This document shows positions 54,316-64,000 of a DNA stretch of 64,000 nt, in pieces. Positions within the stretch are counted from its first letter, which is position 1. Each line of letters starts with the position of its first letter. The stretch is from Thozetella sp. PMI_491. Taxonomy: Eukaryota; Ascomycota; Sordariomycetes; Chaetosphaeriales; Chaetosphaeriaceae. Location of the stretch: NCBI GenBank assembly GCA_021432635.1, contig MU270137.1, forward strand, positions 22,260-86,259. The letters run 5' to 3'. The notes under the pieces were generated by a model. The model had not been told where the DNA came from. It did not search any database and saw only the letters and a program-made list of their open reading frames with translations. Made by a program: the position numbers and the translations under genes.

Positions 54316-56577
54316 GATAACTCTTGGCGACAAAGAGGGCCGACCTGAAGTGGAAAACCAGAGCGAACATCTTCTTCGGTCGTGCCCTCGACGATTCCTC
54401 GCCGGTACGTTCGCTAAGTCAAAGCCAGGGCGACCAAAGCGCCCACTTCATGCGACCAAGAATAGACCAACACATAGACACGGCACGAAAAGTGTAGCGC
54501 CAGTCTAGACCTAGGCCATATTCTCCTTGGTTTCCGGGCCGCTGGAACGGTGCCGACTCTACGGATTCCCTCGTGGGGATCAAAGACACGGCATAGTGGC
54601 TAATCGCGTAACACCCAACGCGTGCTCATTGTCCCCAACAGGACTAGGCATGAAGCTGAATGGGCTAAGTCATAGAGCCATTCGGCTTTGTGCCTATCGC
54701 CAGGTTTTCTTTGTACTAGTGAAGCGATTCGAGCCTTGTTAGACCTCCCTCGTGGAGTCATACACATGGTACTAATGCGCCCCATTATGCTGCAGAAAGG
54801 GGACGTGCAGAGAACGCGACAGCTACGGCTACCTATCCCTAGTTAGGATGTGGCAAGGGACAAAGAGGAAATACATGGACAACGCTTACCAGCTAGTTCC
54901 TCTCCCCGTTTCCCTTTTGGGACGTGTCGGATTCTTTTGCAAGCCAATACGAGTAAGAAACAGGACCGGTGGCCGACGGCGGGCATTCCACAAGTGGGCG
55001 GACGGGGTACGGAAGGCCGAGGCGAAAGGGGCATTACTATTCCGCTCTTAGAAAGAAACTGACGTAAGGGGTAACAACCTATAGCTAGCCTGGACTAAGT
55101 AGTACCCATTTAACTTTAGCTCTGTCGATCCACCCCTTTCTGCGTGATATGCGGCTGCAAACGCGCTACCCGGAAAGCTGGTAGAAACTCCAACGGGCCA
55201 TGATCGCCAGGGTCCGCCGGAGACTACGGCCTCTAAGAGAAGTCCGTCTCGGTGTTCGGCCACCGAGATGGCTCTACTTCTCCCTAGCAGAGCCTTTTGC
55301 ATGCCGACCATTTCTCGGGATCGCGTGCCGTGCATTGCGTAGGTGTCGTCGGGGACTACCAGGTCACTTCGCCGAGTGGACCTTATTGTCCATTTCGATA
55401 ACTATGACCCTTTGCACAAGGGGGGTTTTGGAACTGGTTCGTGTTCTGATGACATCACGGCAAGCTATTGCGTGCGGAGAGTTTTTCTCGAAAGGCTTGG
55501 ATATCGTTGCGTTTCACCGGTCCGCGGTCCCCGGCGTATCAATGCGCAGCCCCAGCTTCGAAGCATGGTCCTGCGGTTCATCGGGCACCAGAGTTCTATG
55601 CATGCTATATCCCGGAGACAGCAGTCTGATGGCGAGCTATATGTCGGGGAAGTCGGGGAATAGCCAAGACCGGGCTGCGACATGCTATAGAGATGATTAC
55701 GAATATCTGCAATAGCCCGAGATAGGAAGACGCTTTCTGTGAAAGCAGCGCTTTATGGCATTTTCATCTGAAGCGGCGCCGCAAGACTTGACAACTTTCT
55801 AGAGTTGCGGAACACCTCCGCGGCCCCTGGCCCGAACGCGACAGTCGCGTACACGGTCAGAGGTCGTGAGCCACAATAGCAATTCTTGGGGCAATTGGCT
55901 TGGCGACTAACGGAAGTGGTATAGCCCCTGACGTGGTCCTGAACTCTGTCGAACTCCGCCATGCCCAAAGCGGCCTACGGCTCCTTGCCCCCCCAACGGT
56001 GAAGGCGCGTAGGCCAATGTGCTGATCGTCCTATAGTATTGAAAAATGCCTAGGCCGCGCACGGGCGTTGTCCCATTGCAGAGCCTTGGCAGGCCTGCCG
56101 TCGTTCGAAACCTGATACTGAACTTTATTGTCTGCAATGGACCGCCGCGGGCCCCGCGCCGTCTGATACAGACCGGTGAAGTCGTCTACAGTGTCCCACC
56201 TGCCAAGACAAAATGTGCCGCCAAAGCAGCCGGAGAATTTTGGACGAAGCTATTGAGCTAGATATATCCTTGCTTTACCCCGGATCGAAGAGTGCCAAAC
56301 GCTGTGCACGCGTCTCCCACTGACCTCTCCCCCCTGCGTTACCAGGACTAGGAGGTTTTACTCCGCGCGTCTCGACCAAAAGTTTATCAGCCTTGCTATG
56401 AGCCTGCCCAACATGGCAGCTGACAGACCGCGGAGTGTGCCGGCCGTACTAGCGCGCCAACTGCCGGTCCCGCGGGAGGCGACCTATACTCGCCTCGATT
56501 TGAAACCACTATCACGAGAATTGCGCCGTCCCATCTCGGTACGATGAAAAACTAGTCGTCCGCCTAAAGCACCTGCA

Positions 56578-56618
56578 GTATCGCTCTCGCTCTCTCTCTC
56601 TGTCTCTCTTTCTCATCC
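56578..56618 (+). repeat. CT microsatellite in promoter
   Basis: An imperfect CT repeat about 200 bases upstream of the MFS start. Pyrimidine tracts are common in fungal promoters and leaders. Confidence 0.7.
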
Positions 56619-56817
56619 TCTCCTCGACTTCCGCTCGGGCGCGTTTTCGCTGCATTCGAGATATAAGATATAAGATGGTCATAGGGCCCCGAGCATCGGC
56701 ATACTTGGCACTGCGAGCATCGATCACCTCATTCTTCATCGTCTAGGACAATCTGCACATTGCCCTTTAACTCACCCCTGTCAAGTTGGTGGTGCTGAAC
56801 CTGCTTACTTACCCACC

Positions 56818-58594
56818 ATGGCCGAACCCCTCAAAACAGACATAGAGCGGGCCGCGTCCTTCTCCTCGAGTATCCTCGGGCCGGAGGACAAGAAACGGAG
56901 AAAACACACGTCGGCGGACATCTCAGGGAGCGTATTTCTCATCGCAGGGGACGGACGTGTCCTGAAGCTTCCCATCCCCAGCGACTCGCCGAGGGATCCC
57001 CTGAGCTGGAGCACGCGCAAGCGAGTCGGGATATTCGTCGCCATGATATTCTTCGAGATGATCGTGCTCTTCTCCCTGGAGACCCCGGGGCTAATGTACC
57101 GCGGTCTGACAAGAGAATTTGGCCGTGAGGTAATTCGAAATTCTGCTAGGCCTACGTCGAAGGACGTGCTTCTAACCTTGATACAGAACATTGCACCCTT
57201 CGATATCGGATCGGCAGCTTCTGTTCCCACCCTTTTCCTAGGAATTGGGGCCGTCTTCTGGATCCCTGTCTCCATAGCTATCGGGAGACGGCCAGTTGCG
57301 GTCTTGTGTAGCATACTCTATACCCTATCGATCGTGTGGGCCGCTCTCTCTGGCAGCTTCCGCTCGTACATCTGGGCGATCAGCCTGGAGGGCTTCGCCG
57401 GAGGATGCGCCCTCGGCACGGTAAGGGATAGCTGGCAGCCCCTATCTGATGATGCTTGCTTGCTGACAGTGGGACAAGATGCTTTTAGTGATTATCGATA
57501 TTACGTTCATCGACGAAAGGCCGCAGGCGATTGCCATCTGGATCAGTTGCGTGGGAGCTACGTCATTGGCATTCATGTCCCTTCTGCCGTTAATGGTAGA
57601 CCTTAACAGCCACTGGCGCCCGTTCTACTACATATGGATTGCCCCCGCGATCGCATCTGTCGTCATCATCTTCTTCTTCGTCCCTGAGACATACTTCCTC
57701 AGGCCTCCGGTCGCGTTTAACGGCCAGATCCTCATGCAGAGCGGTGCCGAGCGAATTCGGATCTATGAGGACTGGAACTGCTTGCCGTATATGAAGCAAC
57801 CTACCCAAGCTCCGCAGCTTTCGGGCTTCAAGAAATGGCTGCGGTCCTTGAAGCTCTTCGGCGTCGCCGGCGGGGACTGGAGGTCGGCCTTGGCCTGCTA
57901 CCCTCAAATGATCAAATGCATCGCCAATCCCCTAATCTTCTACGTCGCGCTCATGAACGCGGTCAATTTCGGCGGCATGATGTCAATAGGCATCACCTTT
58001 CCCCGGCTCCTGAGCAGCCCTGCCTACGCTCTCCCCGCACCCGCGATCACCCTTGTTAACCTTGCGGCGTCTGCCGGTGCCCTGCTCGCGTGGCCGGCGT
58101 CAGGAATCATGATTGACCGCATCACAAAGCGTCTTGCGACGCTCAACGGCGGTGTACGCCACGCCGAGTACCTCCTTCCGGGCTATGTGCTACCAGTGCT
58201 GGCCGGCGCGGCTAGCGTCTTCATCTACGGTGTCGTGGCTGATAGGCACTACCACTTCCTCTGGGTCTATCTCGCGTACGGGCTGAACGCCTTCTCGTAC
58301 GCCAGCATGTCCGTGGCCAACACGCTCTGGGTTACCGAAGCATTCCCGTACTGGGCGGCGGCGGCGCTGGCGGTGGTGGGCGGCGTGAGCTACATCGTCA
58401 GTTTCGCAATAAGCTCCTTCATCGAGGAGTGGGTGGGGGCCCAGGGATATCTATGGGTGAATGTCGCAATTGGCATCGCTCTGATGCTTCTGGGCTTTGT
58501 CGGTGTGCCCGTAGCCTTCTGGGGCAAAAGCATTAGGCAGTACATCCACGGCCGATGGGGCGTCTACGAGGCCGGGGCTTTGCGACCCCAGTAG
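56818..58594 (+). CDS. Major facilitator superfamily transporter, about 12 spans
   Basis: A plasma-membrane transporter of 575 residues. Exons are 56818-57420 and 57470-58594, joined in phase 0 over a 49-bp intron with a GCTGAC branch site, so that GGCALGT continues as WDKMLLVIIDITFIDERPQAIAIW. The N-terminus is a soluble tail of about 60 residues ending in the DPLSWSTRKR motif seen in fungal drug or polyamine-type MFS proteins. Membrane spans follow, with a central loop (about 300-365) and a C-terminal half with GVSYIVSFAISSFIEEW. The classic GRxxxRR-like loop reads IGRRPVAV. The short C-terminal tail ends ALRPQ. Substrate unknown; export of small molecules or polyamine uptake are typical for relatives. 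Confidence 0.88.
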
Positions 58595-60170
58595 CGTCGG
58601 AAGATGCCCGGTCGTTTCCCGAGATAGACTTTGCACGAGATGGTTTCTGCATTTAGACCTAAGCTAGCCTCTGCTTGGATTCTGGGAGTTCTCCCAATGT
58701 GATGATGAAACGCGATTTGCCGATTTGCAGTGGCAAGTCCCGTTCATCTAATCGGTGGACTTTTTTGGTCCGAAAGCCCTCACTACAAAATGCGATCTTG
58801 CCGAGGCAGCATATAGATATCTCTATTACTCATCATTCGTATTCTTTTTAATATTCCAAAATTAGCGCCGTTGAACTAGGTACGGTTACCTACCGAAGCT
58901 TACTCGCTGTCTTCATGCTCCCCTGCCTGGTAGGCCAATTTGGCCACTGAAGCCATCGGGACTCGATAAGGTAAGCACAGTACATTGCTAGCGTGCTAGG
59001 GCTGTCGACGACCCCCTGCAAGCTATCCGGCCCTATATTATAGGTGGGTGCACACCGATTCGGCAGTCTTCCGCATTTGGTCTCGCCTAGTCCAATACCC
59101 CCACTGCCCACGCATAGGGAACATTTGTGCGAGGATACACGTATGCATGTACGAGACCCTCATTTTAACAAGGCTGATCAACACGGCCTCGAGTGCGCAT
59201 CTCATCAAACCAAGGCTCCGGCCGACGTGGTTTCGACAGCGTGTCGCAATACTGCGGCCCTCCTGACGCAGGCAGAAAGGATCCAAGCATCCTCGCATCT
59301 TGCAATGCGGCGCCTTTGAGCAAACAATGCCGAGAGGGCGGCCCGACTGAGTTACCTGGAGGGAACTTTTGTCCCTAAAGCCAGAAGTGAACCATGGAGG
59401 CCGGCGCGACGGCGTCTCTCTGTTCCGCAGGGCACGCGGCGTGCATTTGGTAATAGCTGGGGCGAGCGGGCAGCCACTCACCGTCTCGCCGTTGCCTTTG
59501 TAGCGTCGCATTTTATACTACCCTCGCCCAGGCAGCGCGGGAAAGCAATTGGTTGGGAGGCCCTCGTCTCTGCAGCCACCCACCTGCGCCGTCAGCTGCA
59601 TATTCCCAACGGTTCTTCGTTGGCGGGACGCCGCCCACGACCTGGGCTTCCGCGCTCTTTCTATGGCTACCCCGGTACCTCTACCCAGTTCAGCCGGTAG
59701 CAGGGGCGAGTGCGAGAGGGGAAGTCGCGTACAGTACTTCGTAACCCGCCCGACGAAAAAAGCTGGGGTGGTAGGAAAACGGCAAATATTGCGCTCCGGG
59801 CACCTCCCGTTGAGAGAGACCCTGGCCCAAGTACCCCGTATAGGTTTGTCTATCGAGCCAGGGAGGACGCATGCATGGGTCCATGAATCAGCGGCGGTCC
59901 AGACTGTCGCCGGAGCTGCCGCCCGAAAAAAAAAAGGGTCCCTGATTCGATGGTGTAGATCAAGGGAGAAGCATATGCGCCGCCCGCTGGGACATACATA
60001 TACAACAGCCTCCCGGCAGCGGGCTGCGCAGGATTCAATCCGATGCGCACCTAATTGACGTTCCCTCCTGCTTCAACCATTCCCGTCGTTGCCGGCGAGC
60101 GAGCGCATCCCCAAACCAGACACATTCGACAGTCGCGAGAAATCAGCAGCAAAGCCCGTCGGCGACGTCC
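58595..60170. other. Spacer between two transporter genes
   Basis: About 1.6 kb, AT-rich just after the first transporter gene. No gene or repeat is recognised. Confidence 0.5.
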
Positions 60171-62104
60171 ATGATGGAGTCGACCGATTCCGAGAAGAAC
60201 AGCCCGCGCGCGGACGCTAAGCTCGAGAGCGCCGAGCTCGCTCCGGATCCCGACGCGCACCTAACCGAGACACAGCGAGCAGAGATTGTACGTGTGCCAC
60301 CCCACGGCCGCAGAAGCAGTGGCAGAAGGCTCCGACTAACCAAAACTCCCCTTGCATAGGACCGCAAGCTTGTCTGGAAGCTGGACCTGATCCTGATCCC
60401 GTGGTTGTGTCTGCTCTACCTCCTTGCTTTCCTCGACCGAACCAATGCAAGTCCCCTTTCTCCTGGCCCTGGGCCTGTTTGCCTCACCGGGCGCGGCTTC
60501 CGGAGCCTTGCTAATCGGGAGGCTAGATTGGCAATGCCAAGATTGCATCGCTTGCCCGCGACGTCCCGATGGACACGACGCACTATAACCTCACGCTGAC
60601 CATCTTCTTCATCTCATACGCCATCTTCGAGGCTCTAGCAAATGTCCTGCTCAAGCGGTTCCGTCCGTCGATATTCCTCCCCATCACCATGTACGTAGCC
60701 GAATATTCCTCAGCTCGTCCCACCCAAACTAGGGATCAGATTACCCAAAGGGGAGCATGATTCCACAGACTGACGTATGGTTTTCTCTGTCGATGACAGG
60801 GCACTCTGGGGCTGCTGCATGGTGGGGATGGCCTTCGTCCACAATTGGAGCGGCCTGATGGCCGCGCGCTTCTTCCTCGGCGTCACGGAAGCCGGCCTGT
60901 TTCCTGGTGTAAGTGCCCGTTGCTGTGTTATCCCCTCATCTGCATCTTGCCGAGCGCAAACAGCAAACTGGCTCGGCCCGATGAGACGCAAGCTGACACC
61001 GAGGAATTAGGTCAACTTCTACATCAGTGCATGGTACCGCCGAAAGGAGTTCGCGGTCAGAGCGGTAAGTCATCCCACCCCCCCACCCCCCCCTCCTTTT
61101 GAGACACGGTGCCTGAGCCTGACGCCACCTCCTAGGCTGTGTTCTTCTCTGCCGCAGCCCTCTCCGGCTCGTTTGGCGGGCTCTTAGCCGCGGCCATCCA
61201 GAAGATGGATGGCATTGGCGGGCTGGCAGGCTGGCGGTGGATCTTCCTCCTCGAGGGGCTCGCGACAGTCGTGATCGGGCTCGCATCCTTTTGGATGGTG
61301 CACGACTTCCCGGCCGAAGCAAAGTTCCTATCCGATGAGGACCGCAACAGGGTGCTCCGGCGTCTGCGGCTTGACAAGCAGGCTAGCGCGCACCACGAGG
61401 ACTTTTCCCTCGCCTACGTGCGGCAGGCCCTCCAGGATTGGAAGACATACATGGCCATGCTGATCTACATGGGGCCGCTGATGCCCCTGTATTCCTTCAG
61501 CCTCTTCCTCCCGACCATCATCAGCAACCTGAGCTTCACGACGCCAACCAGCACCATCCGCAACCAGCTGCTAACCGTGCCTCCGTACGCCGTGGCGACG
61601 GTGGCGACGGTGGCGGTGGGATTCTTGAGCGATCGCCACCAGCAGCGGGGTATCTACATCATGGGCCTCGCGCCCATCGCGATCGCGGGCTTCATCATGC
61701 TGATCGCGTCGACCGACGCCCATGTCCAGTACGCAGGCACCTTCCTGGGCGCCATTGGCATCTACGCGAGCATCCCGGTCACGATCGCCTGGGTCGCCAA
61801 CAACATCGAGGGCGTTTACAAGAGGGGTATTATCCTCGGGGTCATGATCGGATGGGGCAACATCAATGGCATCGTGTCGAGCAACATGTGGTACGATGCG
61901 CCTCGGTTCATCGCCGGTCACGCCACCATCATTGCCTACCTCTCTTTGTGCAGCTTGGTCGGCAGTATCGTGTTCTACCTCCTGCTCGCCCGGGAAAACA
62001 AGGCAAGGAGGGAAGGCAAGAGGGATATCTGGGTGGAGGGGAAGAACGAGTCTCAGATTGAGCTCCTCGGTGACAACCGGCCGGATTTCATCTACACCCT
62101 GTAA
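60171..62104 (+). CDS. Dal5/Tna1-family anion:cation symporter
   Basis: An MFS permease of 499 residues related to allantoate, nicotinate and pantothenate transporters. Exons are 60171-60287, 60360-60446, 60527-60690, 60800-60908, 61011-61064 and 61136-62104. The family signature LLYLLAFLDRTN then IGNAKIASLARDV is formed across intron 2, which has a GC donor (AAT then GCAAGT; 80 bp). Other marks are GLMAARFFLGVTEAGLFPG, NFYISAWYRRKE and WRWIFLLEGLATV. The C-terminal half has GIYASIPVTIAWVANNIEG. All six exons keep phase. The substrate is likely a small organic anion such as nicotinate or a related acid. Its distance from the monooxygenases (about 8 kb, with other genes between) makes a shared pathway speculative. 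Confidence 0.9.
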
Positions 62105-64000
62105 AATAAACACTGCGTTCTTTTCTTTCTCTTCTCGACTTTTCGGAGGGAAAGGTTTGCTCGGCCGTAGATGCGAGTCTCGGTCTCGGCACTTTCCCAG
62201 AGGCGCGGTAGGTGAGCTATCTCCAATCCCTTGCTCAACCCTTATGGGGGAATTGAATATGTACCACAAAAGCCGTGCGCGCGAAGGGAGCTCGGTGAGT
62301 GAACCAGGCCACTAGGCTACTAGAGAGACGTATGAAAAGGGTCGCAGATCGCTGCGGCTTATTGGCGTCTTTACGGCCAGCCAGAGCAAAAGGCGGTTTT
62401 TGAAACCAAGACAGCCGCCGATCTTCTACAATTCAATCCTTTTCAAATAGCCTTTTAGCGCCTGCCTGTCAGATGACCTGCCGCGCCGCTGCTCCGATCG
62501 ACGCGGGTGGTGCGAGGCTCTGGGCCTTCGCATAGGATCCGACAAAACTTAAATGCTTTCTTTGGTGGTGTGCTCGTGGAACAAACTCTACCAGACGGAA
62601 CCGCGGGCGCGGTTGGCTCGGTTGGCAGAGGGCGCTACGGCAGGGTGAATCAGAGGGCACATGGCCGCCCTTCGTGTCTCATCCCTCTGCTCTGCTTTGG
62701 ACCTATGCACGTCACTGGCGCTGGGCCGCCACGGCCGAGGGAAGCTACAGGTCTCGAGCTAAAACGTCTCACGTGGGGAGGTGGGCAGTGGTTAGGCACT
62801 GGGAGGCACTTGGAGGCACTGGCCGAAGCTGTCCACCCGTTGCCTGCTCTCCAATGCTACCAAATCTTATGCTGTGCACGGGGGGGTTAATTGGGGGCGG
62901 CAAGTAAGGTACTGTACGCCCTCTCTTCCCGGCGCGCACCGGGTATCTTACCTTGGACCCTCGGTTCTGATTGCAGTCTGATATGCAGTCTTCAATTTCC
63001 CCAGGACCAACGCCTGCAGTTCGGGTGGGTTGCACGGCAATCACCACTATTGATGCACAGTACCACGACCTACCACGTACTTACTCCCTCGCTGGGCTGC
63101 ACAGCCTTGGGCTCGCGTGCAGGCCGTGATCCCCACCCAGGAACGCCAACGGCCTCAGCTCGCAATGGCGCGCAGGTGCCGGCCAGTCGCGAGCGCGGGC
63201 GTCGACGCCTCCCGATGCTGCCGAGGCGCCAAGCCGTGGGCTGCCCAAGCGGAATGGGACCCGGTGGGAATTGCCGCAGAACAGGTTGGGAGGAGACCGA
63301 TCTCTATAAAGCGATAGCAGCCGCGACGGATCCGTGATCTCCCTGCAGTTTTCAGCGCAGAGAGGGAGGGGAGAGAGAGAGAGAGAGACGGTGCGGGCTC
63401 GGGGGAGCGGGCAGGAGTCGTGGGAGATGAGGCCCAGGGCTCCTCTACCGTATCGCTCTCCGTGCCCCCGGTCCTTGGCGCAAAAGCCGCAATGCTTGCA
63501 GGGCTCGAGGTGCAAGTGCCGGTCTGGACCATTCGATGTTTGCTCTCGAAGCGCCAGAAGGAATAATTACGGCGTAGGGTCAGGGGCTTGTTGACCGCCT
63601 GCCCATCTCAACTTGCGCAGAGCCCTTGTGAATGCTTCACAGCATGGCGCGGGGTATAAGGTTTTTACGTTAGATAAGGTATCTTACAGGGGGGAGGTGG
63701 TGGCACTTTGGGGGGCTCTCTCCCGCTGGCGGTTGGTGGAGGATGGGCTGTAGGCGGTGGCCAAAGTCCCCGCAGCTCGGCCTCGACCACTGAGGAGTCG
63801 AGGGTGGGTGCCACAGCTGGTTGAGGCTGACTGTTCTTTAACTTAGGCCCGATCTGACTGCGCTGCTCTGCGACTCTTACCCTTCCCCCTTGCCCCCCCC
63901 CCCCCCCCCCACCGTGATGTCACTCCTTCGGACTAGGTCGTCGTGCTCGCAATCGCATCCGGAAAGTAGCCATTCGCCGGGTTGGAAGGGGAACGGAGAC
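62105..64000. other. Terminal spacer
   Basis: About 1.9 kb to the window end without a supported gene. It contains a GA microsatellite (63371-63388) and a run of 18 C (63893-63910). Confidence 0.5.
63893..63910 (+). repeat. Homopolymer of 18 C
   Basis: Uninterrupted C run in noncoding DNA, similar to the one at 30802. Confidence 0.85.

Larger units (their letters stand above)
54203..56817. other. Long divergent spacer
   Basis: About 2.6 kb between the GPI protein and MFS genes. No gene that I can support; an open frame at 55200-55715 has no family resemblance. It holds a CT-rich microsatellite near 56578-56618. Confidence 0.5.

Noticed and set aside
55200-55715. Plus-strand frame of 171 codons
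   Set aside because: No recognisable family, mixed composition and no promoter or splice support; kept as noncoding.
46074-62104. Single nicotinate-catabolism cluster joining the monooxygenases and the Tna1-like permease
   Set aside because: A GPI protein, another transporter and long spacers lie between them, and substrates cannot be read from sequence.

Overview
This window is from the nuclear genome of a filamentous ascomycete, most likely a Sordariomycete and possibly a member of the Chaetomiaceae. The reasons are many short introns (49-134 bp) with GT-AG borders and CTNAC-type branch points, GC-rich codon use, Zn2Cys6 regulators, a Dal5-type permease, Ser/Thr-rich GPI proteins and spacers of 1-3 kb. 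The genus is inference. No operons, CRISPR arrays or viral genes were seen.

Layout. 1-10.8 kb is mostly housekeeping: the 5' part of SEC7 (minus, cut by the window edge), mitochondrial pyruvate dehydrogenase E2 (plus), an AYR1-like short-chain reductase (minus) and a Zn2Cys6 regulator (plus). 11.5-21.1 kb holds three same-strand genes for secreted Thr/Pro-rich proteins. They share a module with spacing Cys...Cys-x2-Cys...Cys, and a small cytosolic-type protein lies between them. 22.1-25.2 kb has a SET/MYND protein and an Ap4A phosphorylase-type adenylyltransferase with a GC-AG intron. An AT-rich stretch (25.2-28.1 kb) hides a 65-residue six-cysteine defensin-like peptide gene in three short exons. 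28-32.5 kb has two unrecognised protein genes or relics and a tRNA-like pol III element. 32.9-39.7 kb has a five-exon cytochrome P450, a GPI-type cupredoxin and a 973-residue F-box/ankyrin protein. 42 kb has a CFEM-like protein with one membrane span.

46-52 kb looks like a small decaying catabolic or accessory cluster. It holds a seven-exon Zn2Cys6 regulator, a FAD monooxygenase pseudogene, and facing away from it a second FAD monooxygenase whose first exon junction does not keep frame. 52-54 kb encodes a large Ser/Thr-rich GPI protein. 56.8-62.1 kb holds two MFS transporters, one of the Dal5/Tna1 type with a second GC-AG intron.

The most notable points are the spliced defensin-like gene, the local family of CxxC/Thr modules, the paired damage in the monooxygenase locus, and an aspartate at the catalytic glutamate position of the Sec7 domain. 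All gene models come from reading splice signals and frame by eye. No transcript or database evidence was available.
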